Assembly (NCBI RefSeq): GCF_023101685.1
Contig: NZ_CP082164.1
Span: forward strand, 8,928,001 to 8,992,000
Direction of reading: 5' to 3'
DNA length: 64,000 nucleotides
Source of the DNA: Bradyrhizobium sp. 186
GTDB taxonomy: Bacteria > Pseudomonadota > Alphaproteobacteria > Rhizobiales > Xanthobacteraceae
Shown: positions 8,810 through 18,726 of the stretch, one piece after another
Position numbering within the stretch: the stretch's first letter is position 1
Layout: each line of letters starts with the position of its first letter
Translations under genes and position numbers: made by a program
The notes under the pieces: model-generated
Database searches by the model: none
The model's input: only the letters and a program-made list of their open reading frames with translations
What the model was told of the DNA's origin: nothing

Positions 8810-10519
8810 TTAGAGGCGTCTGAATGAACGATTGACGGCCCCGCCGCGCGCAAGACTTGGGACTGCGGCGATCAAGCGCTTGGTGTAGTCGGTACGCGGA
8901 TTGACGAATATCTCGTCCCTGGTGCCGGTCTCGACGACGCGCCCTTGCCGCATGACCATGACGCGGTCGCTGAGATGGCGGACCACACCGAGATCATGCG
9001 AAATGAAGATGTAGCTCATGTTAAGATGCGCCTTCAGATCGGCAAGGAGGACCAGCACTTGTGCCTGGATTAAGACGTCGAGCGCGGAGACCGGTTCATC
9101 ACAGACGATCACGGCGGGCCTTGGAGCGATCGCGCGGGCGATCGCAACGCGCTGGCGCTGACCGCCCGAGAGTTCGAGAGGTCGGCGATTCAGGAAGGCT
9201 GGCGATAGTCCGACCAAATCAAGGAGCTGGATAACGCGCTGATCGCGCTCGCCTCTGGTCAACACGTCACTGGTGAGGCTATCGGATATGATGCGTCCCA
9301 CAGTCCAGCGAGGATCAAAGGAACTGAGGGGATCCTGGTAAATGACGGAGATTGCCCGGCGCCGCGCTCTGCGCTCGCGATCAGTGAGCGTGGTCCAGGC
9401 CTGTCCTTGAAACAGAACGGCCCCATCGTCGGGCAGGTCGAGCGCCAGCGCCATTCGTGCCATCGTCGACTTGCCAGATCCGGACTCGCCGACGACGCCC
9501 AGAGTCTCGCCAGATCGCAGCTCAAACGAGACATCGTCGACGACAGTCCGCAGCACGCCGTCGGGCCCTTTGAACCGCTTCACAAGATTTGCCGCGCTGA
9601 GCACGATGGGAGGGAATGTCGATGGTAATTGCTCCAGAGAGTGTGACTGCGGCTGCGGCGGCCGTGCAGCGGCCAATAACGACAGACCAGGGCCGCGCGG
9701 GCGAGCAGAGGGCACAGCATCCAGAAGCTGGCGCGTATAGGCGTGCTGCGGGTCCTGGAAAACCTGGTCTGCCGATCCGCGCTCGACGACCTCGCCTTCA
9801 TGCATGACCAAGACCTCGTCGGCTATCCGGGAGACCACCGCCAGATCATGGCTGATCAAGATGAGCGCCTTGCCCCGAACCTTGGTCTCTTCCAGTAGTC
9901 CCAGCACTTGTGCCTGCACGGTGACGTCGAGAGCCGTGGTCGGCTCGTCGGCGATCAGGATGCGTGGATCTAGCGCCAGAGCGGCGGCGATGAGCGCGCG
10001 TTGGCGCTGGCCACCAGATAGCTGATGCGGCAGTTGCCGGGCCTTAATCTCGGCTTCAGGGAGCCCGACGAGCTCAAGGAGTGCCATGACGCGCCTTTCG
10101 AGCTCCTCACGGGAGGTAATCGCATGATGGAGACACAATGCTTCGCCGATCTCCTTGCCCACCGGGCGTAGCGGGTCGAGCGCCACGAGCGCATCTTGCA
10201 GAACGAACCCGATCTCCTTGCCACGGACGCGCTGCCAGCTGCGGTCATCAAGACCTATGAGATCGGTGCCTGCGAAGTTCAGTTGACGCGCATGGACATG
10301 AGCCCGGCGGCCGGCAAGACCGACAATGGCGCGCGAGGTCACGCTCTTGCCGGAGCCGGACCCGCCGACGATTGCGAGGCAGCGGCCAGCCTGGAGAGAG
10401 AAAGAGACACCGCGCACGGCTGTTCCCTCAGGAAGATCCCGCCCGAATGAGACACAGAGCGAATCGACAGTAAGGAGGTCCGCCTGCGGGGGGACCTGCC
10501 GAGGGGGAACGTGGAGCAT
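8810..10519 (-). CDS. Fused dipeptide/oligopeptide ABC transporter ATPase (DppD-DppF type)
   Basis: A 569-residue protein with two complete ABC modules in tandem. Module 1 has Walker A GGSGSGKS near residue 55, the signature LSGGQRQR near 168 and Walker B ILIADEP. Module 2 has Walker A GESGSGKS near 345, LSGGQRQR near 453 and VIVCDEP. This matches fused DppD/DppF-like subunits that power uptake of peptides, opines or nickel complexes through the inner membrane. It is the last gene of the operon. Its ATG lies one base after the stop of the upstream permease gene, so translation is probably coupled. Confidence 0.9.
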   Translation of the reverse strand: MLHVPPRQVPPQADLLTVDSLCVSFGRDLPEGTAVRGVSFSLQAGRCLAIVGGSGSGKSVTSRAIVGLAGRRAHVHARQLNFAGTDLIGLDDRSWQRVRGKEIGFVLQDALVALDPLRPVGKEIGEALCLHHAITSREELERRVMALLELVGLPEAEIKARQLPHQLSGGQRQRALIAAALALDPRILIADEPTTALDVTVQAQVLGLLEETKVRGKALILISHDLAVVSRIADEVLVMHEGEVVERGSADQVFQDPQHAYTRQLLDAVPSARPRGPGLSLLAAARPPQPQSHSLEQLPSTFPPIVLSAANLVKRFKGPDGVLRTVVDDVSFELRSGETLGVVGESGSGKSTMARMALALDLPDDGAVLFQGQAWTTLTDRERRARRRAISVIYQDPLSSFDPRWTVGRIISDSLTSDVLTRGERDQRVIQLLDLVGLSPAFLNRRPLELSGGQRQRVAIARAIAPRPAVIVCDEPVSALDVLIQAQVLVLLADLKAHLNMSYIFISHDLGVVRHLSDRVMVMRQGRVVETGTRDEIFVNPRTDYTKRLIAAVPSLARGGAVNRSFRRL

Positions 10520-10520
10520 T

Positions 10521-11384
10521 TCAGATCTTTCCTTCTAACAGGTCCTGGAAATAGCGTCCGAGGATGGTCAGGCTGAGAGCAAAAACCACAACGGCAACGC
10601 CCGGCATGATCTCAAGCCACCATGCATAGATCACATAGTTGCGCCCAGCATTCAGCAGCGCGCCCCATTCAGGCGCCGGGGGAGCAACGCCGAGGCCGAG
10701 AAACGCAAGACCTGCGGCCCAGATGATGGCTTGCCCAACACCAAGCGTCATCATCGCAGTGAGCGGGCTCATCGCGTTGGGAATGATATGCCTCCACAGG
10801 ATACGCGAATAAGGATGACCAAGTGCCTTGGCAGCCTCCACATAGGCCGCCCCTTTTACCGAGAGGATCTGGCCTCTGATCATGCGAGCATAGCCCGGTG
10901 CTGTGCCGATTCCGACCGCTATGACCTCGGTCAGCACTGACGGTCCGAATACGCTCACCAACAGAAGCGCGAGGAAAAGCGTGGGAAGTGCGAACAGTAC
11001 GTCCAAAAGGCGGCTGAGAACGTTGTCGAGCGCGCCGCCCAAAAGTCCGGCGACCAGGCCGAAAGCCAACGCAATAGCGATGCTCAGCGCGGTTGCGCCA
11101 AAACCGATCGTGAGAGACTCGCCTGCTCCCTCCACAATTCGGGAGTAAAGATCCCGGCCCGATTGGTCCGTTCCGAACCAGTGCGCTAACGAGGGAGCTT
11201 GCAATGGTGCCGTCAAATCAATAGCGAGCGGGTCGTGCGTCTGCAGCAGACCCGGCGCAGTCGCCGCGACTATAAAGACTCCAGTGATGATCAGAGCGAC
11301 GTAAACTCGTAGAGGAGCATGACGAACGATCTGCGGTGCCTCTCCTAGCTGCGAAGACACGCTCAAGTCGCCGACCCTGCTCAT
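10521..11384 (-). CDS. ABC transporter permease, DppC type
   Basis: A 287-residue inner-membrane protein with six hydrophobic segments and the N-terminal HDPLAIDL...HWFGTDQSGRD motif of DppC/OppC permeases, where the FGTDxxGRD box is diagnostic. The cytoplasmic EAA loop reads AAKALGHPYSRILWRHIIPN and contacts the ATPase. Its start overlaps the stop of the DppB-type gene by the ATGA arrangement. With that partner it forms the translocation pore for the substrate delivered by the periplasmic binding protein encoded upstream. Confidence 0.9.
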   Translation of the reverse strand: MSRVGDLSVSSQLGEAPQIVRHAPLRVYVALIITGVFIVAATAPGLLQTHDPLAIDLTAPLQAPSLAHWFGTDQSGRDLYSRIVEGAGESLTIGFGATALSIAIALAFGLVAGLLGGALDNVLSRLLDVLFALPTLFLALLLVSVFGPSVLTEVIAVGIGTAPGYARMIRGQILSVKGAAYVEAAKALGHPYSRILWRHIIPNAMSPLTAMMTLGVGQAIIWAAGLAFLGLGVAPPAPEWGALLNAGRNYVIYAWWLEIMPGVAVVVFALSLTILGRYFQDLLEGKI

Positions 11385-12346
11385 GTCATTTTGATCCTTG
11401 GATCTACGATCCGGTAGGTGAGATCGACGACCATGCTGGAGATGGCGAACAGGCCGGCGGAAATCAAAATAGCCCCCGAGACGACTGGAACGTCTCGAGA
11501 GGACGTCGCAGCGACAAGGACTCCGCCAAGGCCTTGACGCGCAAAAACGGCCTCAATTAGGATCGCACCGGAAAGAAGCTTTCCGATAGCCCAACCTGAC
11601 AAAGTAATACCGGGCAACGCTGCATGACGCAGGACATGGCGAAACCTGACGCCGACCTCACCCATACCTCGCGCCCGAGAGGAGATGACAAATGGCTGCT
11701 CGAGGACACGCGTGAATTCGCTGCGAACGATTTGCCCCAGGAATCCCGACAATTCCAGCGCCAACGCAGTCGTTGGAAGAACGAGACCGATCGGGGAATT
11801 CCCTCCGATGACGGGGAAAATGCGAAGCTGTACCGCAAAGACAACGAGCAGAATTGTAGCTAGCCAGTAGGGCGGCACAGTTGCCAAGAACACCTGCATT
11901 CCGCTGAGCAAGGTCGACGATATGTTGTCTCTGCCGGCTATAAGCACGGTTGTGAGGATGGAAATGACCCATGCCGCAATCAGCGCCGCAAGCGCCAGAA
12001 TAATCGTAGGGCCAATCTGTTCTGCGATGATGTCAACGACGGGCCGATGCTGCTGGTACGACTGGCCAAGATCTCCGTGCAGGATACCCCAGATGTATCT
12101 CGCGTATTGAAGAACAAGTGGCTGATCAAAGCCGTATTTTGCGTTGACCGCCGCAAGCTCTCCGGGAGGGGCGTCTCCAACGTTGCCACTGGTCATGTTG
12201 ATGATGATCTGGGCGCGATCGCCGGGCAGCAGGCACTGAACAAGGAACGTGAAAGTCGCAGCAAGCCACACGACGCACGCAGCGGACACGAGCCGGCCCG
12301 CAAGCCAACCTATCCAATTATGAGATGGGATATTGACGGGCATCAT
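11381..12346 (-). CDS. ABC transporter permease, DppB type
   Basis: A 321-residue DppB/OppB-like permease with an N-terminal membrane anchor, the segment YGFDQPLVLQYARYIWGILH typical of the family, and an EAA loop near SRARGMGEVGVRFRHVLRHA. About six membrane spans are visible. Start and stop overlap the neighbours through ATGA on both sides, so the gene is tightly coupled to the solute-binding protein upstream and the DppC-type permease downstream. Confidence 0.9.
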   Translation of the reverse strand: MMPVNIPSHNWIGWLAGRLVSAACVVWLAATFTFLVQCLLPGDRAQIIINMTSGNVGDAPPGELAAVNAKYGFDQPLVLQYARYIWGILHGDLGQSYQQHRPVVDIIAEQIGPTIILALAALIAAWVISILTTVLIAGRDNISSTLLSGMQVFLATVPPYWLATILLVVFAVQLRIFPVIGGNSPIGLVLPTTALALELSGFLGQIVRSEFTRVLEQPFVISSRARGMGEVGVRFRHVLRHAALPGITLSGWAIGKLLSGAILIEAVFARQGLGGVLVAATSSRDVPVVSGAILISAGLFAISSMVVDLTYRIVDPRIKMT

Positions 12347-14040
12347 TTCTTGTCGGCGAAATGAGCGTCATAAAAGACCGGTTCGCCGACCGACCCACGG
12401 TCCAGCCAGACATCTTTCAACTTTGGGCTGGTCGCCAAGGTGACATCCAGCACTGTGAAGCCAAGTACGGCGGCTTTCTCTACTATTTTGCGTTCCGCCT
12501 GCTGATAGAGAGCAGTCCGCCCGCCATCGTTGAATTCCTGTTCTGCTTTCCGGATGACATCCCATAACGCCTCATCCTGGTAGCGTGACGGATTGAAGCG
12601 ATTACGCTCGCCGTTCTGGTCAGGCTTCCAAGAAATGCGGAAGATCTCTGCGCCGGGTGCAACCCAATAGAGGAGCACAACCTCGTAGTCGTTCGGACCA
12701 AGATTCTTCCCGGCAAAGAAATCCGCCTGATTTGTCGGCTGAAGGCGCACGTCGAATCCGGCAGCTTTTGCCTGCTGCTGGATGACCTGCAATGCCTGCT
12801 CGCCATCGGGCTTTAGAAACGCACTTGAATAGGAGATACGCACGACAAGGGGCTTGCCATTCTTGAGGCGAATGCCGGCATTATTGTGCTCAGTCCAACC
12901 CGCCTGATCCAGGAGCTGATTGGCCTTTCCAACGTCATACGCATAGGACCGCCCGAGCCCGCTGATATATTCCGGCGAACTCTGACTCAGCGCACCATTG
13001 GCCTCGAATGGCAAAGCGCCCAGGAAGGACAATTCAACAGCGGCTCTTCGGTCGGCAGAGTGTGCAAAAGCCTGCCGGACGAGCACATCGTCAAACGGGG
13101 GCCGTGCCGTATACAACGCCAAGCGTAAAGGGGTGCCGCCCGTAATATGTCGCAAGACGGTGAAGCGGGAATTGGCGTCCTTCCAAGCAACCGCCGGAAT
13201 ATCATAGACGACGTCAGATTCGCCCGTAAGCAGCGAGCCATAACGAACCGTCTGATCCGAAAGAAACCGCCAGTCGATGCCATCAACGTAAGCCGGCCCC
13301 TGATGCTTTGCGTTGACCGGCGCCGAATTGTAATTCGGGTTGCGGCGGAACACAACGTTTCGCCCGTGATTCCACTTCTCAACTATGAACGGACCTGATC
13401 CGACCGGGCTGTTGCAGTTCACAGCAAGTCCGCGCTTGAGCGCAGTTGGTGACAAGATGCCTTGGGAGGACTGTGCGAGAACGTTGAGCAGCGGCTGAAA
13501 CGGGGTCTTCAGCGTTATCCGCAACGTGAGCGGCGCAACTGCTGTCGCCGATTCAAAGCTGTCTTCGAGGTAAGGAGCGGCAGTAGGGTTGCGACGATCC
13601 GGATCATTGCCGAGCCATCCGTTGATGTTCTCGGCAACGGCTCGTGCATCGAGGGGCGTCCCGTCGGTAAACTTCACATCCGGCTTGATCTCAAACGTGT
13701 ATACTTTTTTGTCGCCGGAGATTGTCCACGAGGTGGCCAGCCAGGGCACAATGTTTCCATCTTCACTCCGAGCGACCAAATTGTCGCTATACTGCCGTTG
13801 AAGATACCATTGCTGCACCCATCCTCCGAACAGGCATGGCGGCTCTTGAAAATGCCCATAACGAATAACGCCTCCTCGCTTCAAGCTGCCGGCTGAAGCG
13901 TCTTGGGCATAGCCGCTCGTCATAGTCGCGATCTGCGACAGGCTTGAGAGCGCGAACAGCATAGCCGTCGCCTTTTGCCTTTTTCGACCGTTCGGTTGGA
14001 TGGCGAGACGCCCAATGCTCGTGCGTGCGATAACAGACAT
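12343..14040 (-). CDS. Periplasmic solute-binding protein, oligopeptide family 5
   Basis: A 565-residue extracytoplasmic binding protein of the SBP_bac_5 family. A basic N-terminus followed by the hydrophobic stretch ATAMLFALSSLSQIATMTSG and an Ala-x-Ala-like site forms a signal peptide. Family segments include YTFEIKPDVKFTDGTPLDA near residue 120. The ATG at 14040 is chosen because GGAG lies 7 bases upstream and the signal peptide begins there; the reading frame is open for another 131 codons upstream without support. The substrate is unknown. The neighbouring flavin monooxygenase suggests an imported small molecule that is then oxidised. Confidence 0.88.
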   Translation of the reverse strand: MSVIARTSIGRLAIQPNGRKRQKATAMLFALSSLSQIATMTSGYAQDASAGSLKRGGVIRYGHFQEPPCLFGGWVQQWYLQRQYSDNLVARSEDGNIVPWLATSWTISGDKKVYTFEIKPDVKFTDGTPLDARAVAENINGWLGNDPDRRNPTAAPYLEDSFESATAVAPLTLRITLKTPFQPLLNVLAQSSQGILSPTALKRGLAVNCNSPVGSGPFIVEKWNHGRNVVFRRNPNYNSAPVNAKHQGPAYVDGIDWRFLSDQTVRYGSLLTGESDVVYDIPAVAWKDANSRFTVLRHITGGTPLRLALYTARPPFDDVLVRQAFAHSADRRAAVELSFLGALPFEANGALSQSSPEYISGLGRSYAYDVGKANQLLDQAGWTEHNNAGIRLKNGKPLVVRISYSSAFLKPDGEQALQVIQQQAKAAGFDVRLQPTNQADFFAGKNLGPNDYEVVLLYWVAPGAEIFRISWKPDQNGERNRFNPSRYQDEALWDVIRKAEQEFNDGGRTALYQQAERKIVEKAAVLGFTVLDVTLATSPKLKDVWLDRGSVGEPVFYDAHFADKK

Positions 14041-14074
14041 ATTCAAACTCCAGTGAATATGGACAAACCGTGCG

Positions 14075-15418
14075 TCACACCGACGACGGAGTCGCCAACT
14101 TCTCCGCAGGAACGCCGTGATGAGGGATTCCAAGATGCTCGCGCAGCGTCTCACCCTGGTATTCAGTGCGGAACAGCCCGCGGCTCTGTAGAATCGGCAC
14201 GACATGGTCGACAAAGGCCGCCGCGCCGTCTTCCAGGACGTCTGGAATGATGTTGAAGCCATCAACTGCACCAGCGCGGAACCATGACTCGATCGAATCG
14301 GCGATCTGTTCGGGTGCGCCCACGACCAGGCGATGACCAAAGGCTTGAACGCTGCCGATGATCTCGCGGACCGTGCGGCCTTCGCGTGCCAGAGCTTCCA
14401 TCGTGCGGTGATGACCGACCGAAAACGGAACATTCTGCGGGTCGGGCAAGAGTTTTTCGGGAATGGGCTGGTCGAGACTGAGTTTCTCGACCGGCACTTC
14501 CATGTCCCGTGCGAGAGCGATCATGGCGCGCTTCAGATCAAGGAGCGCGTCAATTTCCTTCTTTCGGCGCTGTGCCTCTTCTTCCGTGTCGCCGATGAAG
14601 GTGACAAGACCGGGAAGGATGAGTGGAGTTGCAACGCGGCCAAATTGTCGCGAGAGCGCACGCACGCGCTCGGATTCCCGGATAGCCGTCGTCAAGTCGC
14701 CGGCTGCGGAAAAAACGACATCGGCGCTGCGCGCGGCGAGGCGCACGCCAGGATCCGAACCTCCAGCCTGAACGATAACGGGATAGCCTTGGCGCGAGCC
14801 GGGATGGGTGAGCGGGCCTCGGATTGCGAACGCATTCTTGCTGGGATTGAGCAGCCGGAAATGATCGTTATTGGCGTAAACTCCAGATGCCTGATCAGCA
14901 ATGATGGTCTCATCCCCCCAGCTCAGCCAGAGAGCACGGACGGCTTCAACGAACTCCTCGGCGCGCTTGTAGCGCTCTTCGCGTCCGATCTGGCGACCAC
15001 CAAAGTTTGCTACCGTCGCTGGGCTGGATGTCGTAACCGCATTCCAGGCGGCTCGGCCGCCACTAATGACATCGAGCGACTGGAAACGGCGCGCCAGATT
15101 GTATGGCTCATTGTAGGTCGTCGACGCCGTTGCGATCAGCCCGATGCGCGTTGTCTCGCGCGCGATTACGGAAAGCACAAGCGTAGGCTCAAGCCCATTG
15201 AGTGGCGGCTGCCGAGTGATGTCGAAGGGCACCGCGGGGGTATCCGCTAGAAACACCGCATCCAACTGGCCGCGCTCGGCAATCTTCGCAGCACGAACGT
15301 AATGGCCGATGTCGAAGAAGGCGCTTGGGTTGGTACCCGGCCAACGCCACGCTGCGGAGTGACCGCCCGCGCCGTGAAGGTTGAGGCCAAGACGAAGCGT
15401 GCGGATGACGGAAGACAT
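14075..15418 (-). CDS. FMN-dependent LLM-class monooxygenase (NtaA/SnaA/DszA type)
   Basis: A 447-residue TIM-barrel flavin monooxygenase of the NtaA/SnaA/DszA group. Characteristic segments are AAWNAVTTSSP near residue 130, HPGSRQGYPVIVQAGGSDPG in the middle and DGFNIIPDVLEDGAAAFVDH near the end. Such enzymes use FMNH2 supplied by a separate reductase to oxidise organosulfur compounds, nitrilotriacetate or similar substrates. The ATG at 15418 has GGGAG upstream and fits the homologous start; a longer frame to 15487 is unlikely. It is the first gene of the operon, 34 bases before the binding protein. No reductase gene is present. Confidence 0.85.
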   Translation of the reverse strand: MSSVIRTLRLGLNLHGAGGHSAAWRWPGTNPSAFFDIGHYVRAAKIAERGQLDAVFLADTPAVPFDITRQPPLNGLEPTLVLSVIARETTRIGLIATASTTYNEPYNLARRFQSLDVISGGRAAWNAVTTSSPATVANFGGRQIGREERYKRAEEFVEAVRALWLSWGDETIIADQASGVYANNDHFRLLNPSKNAFAIRGPLTHPGSRQGYPVIVQAGGSDPGVRLAARSADVVFSAAGDLTTAIRESERVRALSRQFGRVATPLILPGLVTFIGDTEEEAQRRKKEIDALLDLKRAMIALARDMEVPVEKLSLDQPIPEKLLPDPQNVPFSVGHHRTMEALAREGRTVREIIGSVQAFGHRLVVGAPEQIADSIESWFRAGAVDGFNIIPDVLEDGAAAFVDHVVPILQSRGLFRTEYQGETLREHLGIPHHGVPAEKLATPSSV

Positions 15419-16385
15419 AGACACTCCCAAATGCGGCGACCTCGAAGCTGCCGGCAACGCCTTCAATGACAAATTGATGTTGATCACGCTGTTCGGCTAC
15501 TGACCTCGCCCCTGGCGGAGGCTTGGCCAGAGTGCGCCCGAAGAAGGGCCGCGAGCGACCACGTTTCGAGACAATAACCTCAAAGGTAAGACTTTGGGCA
15601 TTGCGCTGGCCAATACTCAGCCGCTTGGCACGGCGGACAGGCATCAAGTGAAGCCAGACCTGATTGTGGTGCTGATCTGGCTCTGCAGCGGCGCACTCCA
15701 TTCGGATTTCCACTCAAGCGCCCGCAGCAACAGTCTGCGGGACGCACATGCCGCACGAGAAGACGATGACCAACTGCGTGCGCAAGGCCGTGCTTCCCAA
15801 TTGCATCGCAAATTGCATCATAACAAACAGTGTCCTTGGATTCGGCAGCCAACGAAAGGTAGCTCGTTATAGGACAACGTGTAGCTGTGACGAGCACTTG
15901 AACGCAATAGTTGAGTATTTCAATCTACTGCCGCCAGTTGGTATCCTTTTCTAAGACGAGCTCTTGTTCGATTCATTTGAACGCATTGGCCGCACCGTCA
16001 AGTTGCGCGAACTCCGCTGATGCTGTGACCTTCGTTCTTTCGCATCCTTACTTCGAAACGTAACGGCAGGATCGATGCACAAACTTCTGATGGTGAGACG
16101 TGCATTTGAGTCGACAGTGTGGAGCAGAACTTTGACGCTGGCGAATAGTTGCAAGCGTGGGCAGTATGGATCCGACGGCAACATCAAATAATGCGATTGA
16201 ATGCGCTTCTTTTTGCGATGTATTGTGTGAGAACTGGCAGCACTATCGGACCCTCGTGGCTCGCAATGCGTTCCGGATCTTTATTCGGTCCTGCACACCG
16301 CGGTGTCTGACGTCGCCACGTTTTTGCCCGCCCAGAGGTGCCGACATGCTCCGTGCAGGCCAGAGAGCGCGTGATGCCCACAGCC
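15419..16385. other. Long region without a supportable gene
   Basis: The promoter of the monooxygenase/ABC operon should lie just above 15418, but no convincing sigma-54, FixK or nod box was found by eye. The remaining open frames are short, lack ribosome sites and are not protein-like. Confidence 0.4.
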
Positions 16386-16748
16386 TCATAGCCGAGTGCG
16401 CTGACCACCCATGAAAGCCAGCGTGACGCCGCGCTGCCAGACCCACAGGTCAAGGGCAAAATCGCGCGACACGACCTCACTGCCCTGGTCGACGCGGATC
16501 GTCGCCGGGAATCCCACTTCCTTGCAGGCGCTTTCCAGGATCGCCACGACGTTGCTGCCGCGGAAGGTGAACCGGGGCTGCAGAGCGAGAAGCAATACGA
16601 TCCGGGCGACTTCTTCCCAGTTGGCGCCGTCGGCCTGCGCATCGAGCAGTCGCCAATACGTCAACAGATGCTGTTCGTCATAGGAAGTCAGCACCAACTC
16701 ATTCGGCGCCGCGTGCCCGACATCTGGGTCTAACGCCGGCTCTTTCAT
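16386..16748 (-). pseudogene. Chimeric frame: DUF2285-like start fused to IS3-type integrase fragment
   Basis: One open frame of 120 codons joins two unrelated pieces. Residues 1 to about 50 (ELVLTSYDEQHLLTYWRLLD, ADGANWEEVARIVL) resemble the DUF2285 domain of small proteins found near conjugation genes. From about residue 55 (PRFTFRGSNVVAILESA, PATIRVDQGSEVVSRD, LDLWVWQRGVTLAF) it follows the rve integrase domain of IS3-family OrfB. The IS3 part lacks both ends. The joint near 16590 is best read as an old insertion followed by deletion, not a functional fusion. Confidence 0.65.
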
Positions 16749-16848
16749 GTAAGCTCACGCGGCGAGTTCGCTATCTTTTGCGAAACTTGAGACAATAGAC
16801 CGGTTATAGCCAGTGGTTTGATGGCCTGCAGAATGGCTGCTTTGGCGC

Positions 16849-17130
16849 ATGAAATCTCGTGCGCTTGTGGCCTGGAATGTGCGGCGAATCCGCGTGGATC
16901 TCGGTATTCCGCAGGAGCAATTGGCTTACGATGCGGACATTGACCGCTCATATATGGGCGCTGTTGAGAGGCAAGATGCGAATCCAACAATCGATCTGCT
17001 CGATCGGATCGGTAAATCGCTTGGCGTCCATCTATCTGAGTTCTTTCTCCAACCGCCCAAAGGAGCAACGTCCCATAAGACATTGCGCAAAGGTCGCAAG
17101 CCGGCTCGTCCACATCACAAGAAGAAATAG
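16849..17130 (+). CDS. XRE-family transcriptional regulator
   Basis: A 93-residue DNA-binding protein made almost entirely of a helix-turn-helix of the XRE/Cro type. NVRRIRVDLGIPQEQLAYDA and IDRSYMGAVERQDANPTIDL match the consensus in which the second helix contacts DNA. A basic tail (HKTLRKGRKPARPHHKKK) follows. It could regulate its own promoter or neighbouring island genes; no target is visible. Another, decayed, XRE gene follows directly on the same strand. Confidence 0.8.
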   Translation: MKSRALVAWNVRRIRVDLGIPQEQLAYDADIDRSYMGAVERQDANPTIDLLDRIGKSLGVHLSEFFLQPPKGATSHKTLRKGRKPARPHHKKK

Positions 17131-17179
17131 CGCTCTGCTCGCGTGAGTTCGCTGAAAATATTGTAATTTGCTGGACGGG

Positions 17180-17330
17180 AATTTCGAAAGCTGCGGAAGC
17201 GCAAAGGCTTCACGCAGGAGAGATTCGCATAGGCCTCCGGCAACAATACATCAGCGGGTTGGAGTGTCGACGCAATCCCACTGTGTGAATCTGTTCGCGC
17301 TCGCAAGCAACGCTAGGCAAGGCGGTTCGC
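17180..17330 (+). pseudogene. Decayed second XRE-type regulator
   Basis: Plus-strand translation gives LRKRKGFTQERFA followed by a stop. A shifted frame then reads QYISGLECRRNPTV, and another reads VNLFALASNA. Together these match an XRE helix-turn-helix protein (KLRK..KGFTQE.FA...YISGLE.GRRNPTV..LF.LA). At least two frame changes and a stop codon show it is dead. Confidence 0.6.
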
Positions 17331-18103
17331 GTGGGCTCAGTTGGGATCCGGGCATCGCCAGGGTAGCCAACGGACAATCTGGTTTTCAGGACCTCCCAAC
17401 GGCAGCAATCGTCATCGCCCCATCATTCCGCCGCCCACCGATGGCTGAGGCAACTTATGGCGGAATTGCCGGCGCTCTACCGTACAAGGCCGCGCTCGCC
17501 GTGCCACCCGGCGCAGCCGCAGGTGCGCCAATGCCAGACTTTGAATTGCCGTAGGGCGGGACGCGGGCGTGTTCGCCCCTGGATTACCGCCAAGCTCCTC
17601 AATTTGTGCTAATTGCAGGCTTGCCGACGGTCCGTCATGACGCCTTTGCTGGCAGTCCGACGGCTGCGTTCTCCAATCGGACGAGTTCTAGTCGTCCTGC
17701 CGCGCCGATCGAAACAAGAGAAACTGAGCTGCGGGCCTTGCTGTCGGCTTCAAGAACGCTCCTCCTGAGTAGATCGAGCGGGGGTCACGCACGAGGCGTA
17801 CTCACCGACCTTGCACGCCACGACAGAACGAGTGCGTGTCCTTCGCCGTCAAACAGGTTCGGCTTAGTTGAGGAATCAGGTACACGAATCTAACACATGC
17901 TGTTTTTGGGAGATTTGACGCGAGGCTCTCCCGGTTAAGCACCGGTATGTGTTCGACGGGGGCGCCAGCATATGCGCTTGGTAGATGGTAATTGTGCCGT
18001 GCCTGCCGACACGATGGACGAGGCAAGCATCGCATGAACTCCTATTTTCCGGCGCTGGCTTGCGGACCACGCCGGAGTATCATCGCGCCCCCTGGAATTG
18101 CGC
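17331..18103. other. Region without a recognisable gene
   Basis: Only short frames without ribosome sites or known motifs are present. No promoter or repeat could be assigned. Confidence 0.4.
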
Positions 18104-18547
18104 GATGCACGTCTTTCGCACCCTGTTCTTGTTCCTGGCTACCCTTCTTCCTCTTAGCCTGTGGTCCTCACAGTATTCGGGATCAATATCCGCGTGGCAA
18201 CCAGCGCACTCGTGCCGGCGCTGATCTTTTGGCTCGTGCTCGACTTCGCGCTTGGTTTTGCTATTCTTGGCGCGGCGATCGCATTGCTTGAGGTTGCGGA
18301 CGTGATCCTAAACCATTTTACGACCGCCGGGATGTGGTCGCTTACTGCCATCCTGATGGTCACCGGCGCTGCATTGCTGACCATTGATCACTTGGTGTTC
18401 GAGCGCCGGCGGCCCGCGATGATCGACAATCCTGCCGATCTGTTGGTCGGACCGATGTTCGTCGCAGCGAAGTTGGTTGTCGCGCTCGGATTTCGGCACG
18501 ATCTCGGCATCCTCGTCGGGAAGCCTCGCCAGGTATCTTCCCGGTAA
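18104..18547 (+). pseudogene. Possible frameshifted small membrane protein
   Basis: From an ATG at 18104 one frame gives a hydrophobic N-terminus (MHVFRTLFLFLATLLPLSLW). Near 18160 the protein-like sequence passes to another frame, which gives at least two further hydrophobic segments (SALVPALIFWLVLDFALGFA and MWSLTAILMVTGAALLTIDH) and ends at 18547. The downstream frame alone could start with GTG at 18161. The family is not recognised. A frameshift best explains the two matching hydrophobic halves, but chance cannot be excluded. Confidence 0.35.
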
Positions 18548-18726
18548 ACCATGCTTTCTTGTTCCCGCAGCAAGGGTTCAATCGATAGGACCTCCGAGAG
18601 CTTGTGAGCGAGAACTGAGGTCGGTGCGAAGGTCTCGATCAGCTTGTGGGCTACCCGCACCCAGTCCAAGGTCCATTCGAAATCAGGGGTGAAAAGATCC
18701 GGATATCCTTCTCCTTGCAGTCTCAT
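18520..18726 (-). pseudogene. Unidentified truncated coding fragment
   Basis: The first 65 or so codons of a minus-strand frame starting at 18726 look like genuine protein (FTPDFEWTLDWVRVAHKLIE, LAHKLSEVLSIEPLLREQES). The rest of the frame (to 18388) runs antisense to the hydrophobic plus-strand frame and loses protein character. No family was recognised. It may be the start of a gene cut by rearrangement. Confidence 0.25.

Noticed and set aside
15594..16187. Several short frames upstream of the monooxygenase operon
   Set aside because: No ribosome site, motif or protein-like composition on either strand.
17176..17200. TTTCGAAAGCT resembling part of a type III secretion tts box
   Set aside because: The leading GTCAG and trailing C-run are absent, and the stretch belongs to a decayed XRE gene.
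17490..17515. GC-N10-CC spacing resembling a minus-strand sigma-54 promoter
   Set aside because: The TT of the -12 element is missing and no gene follows in that direction.
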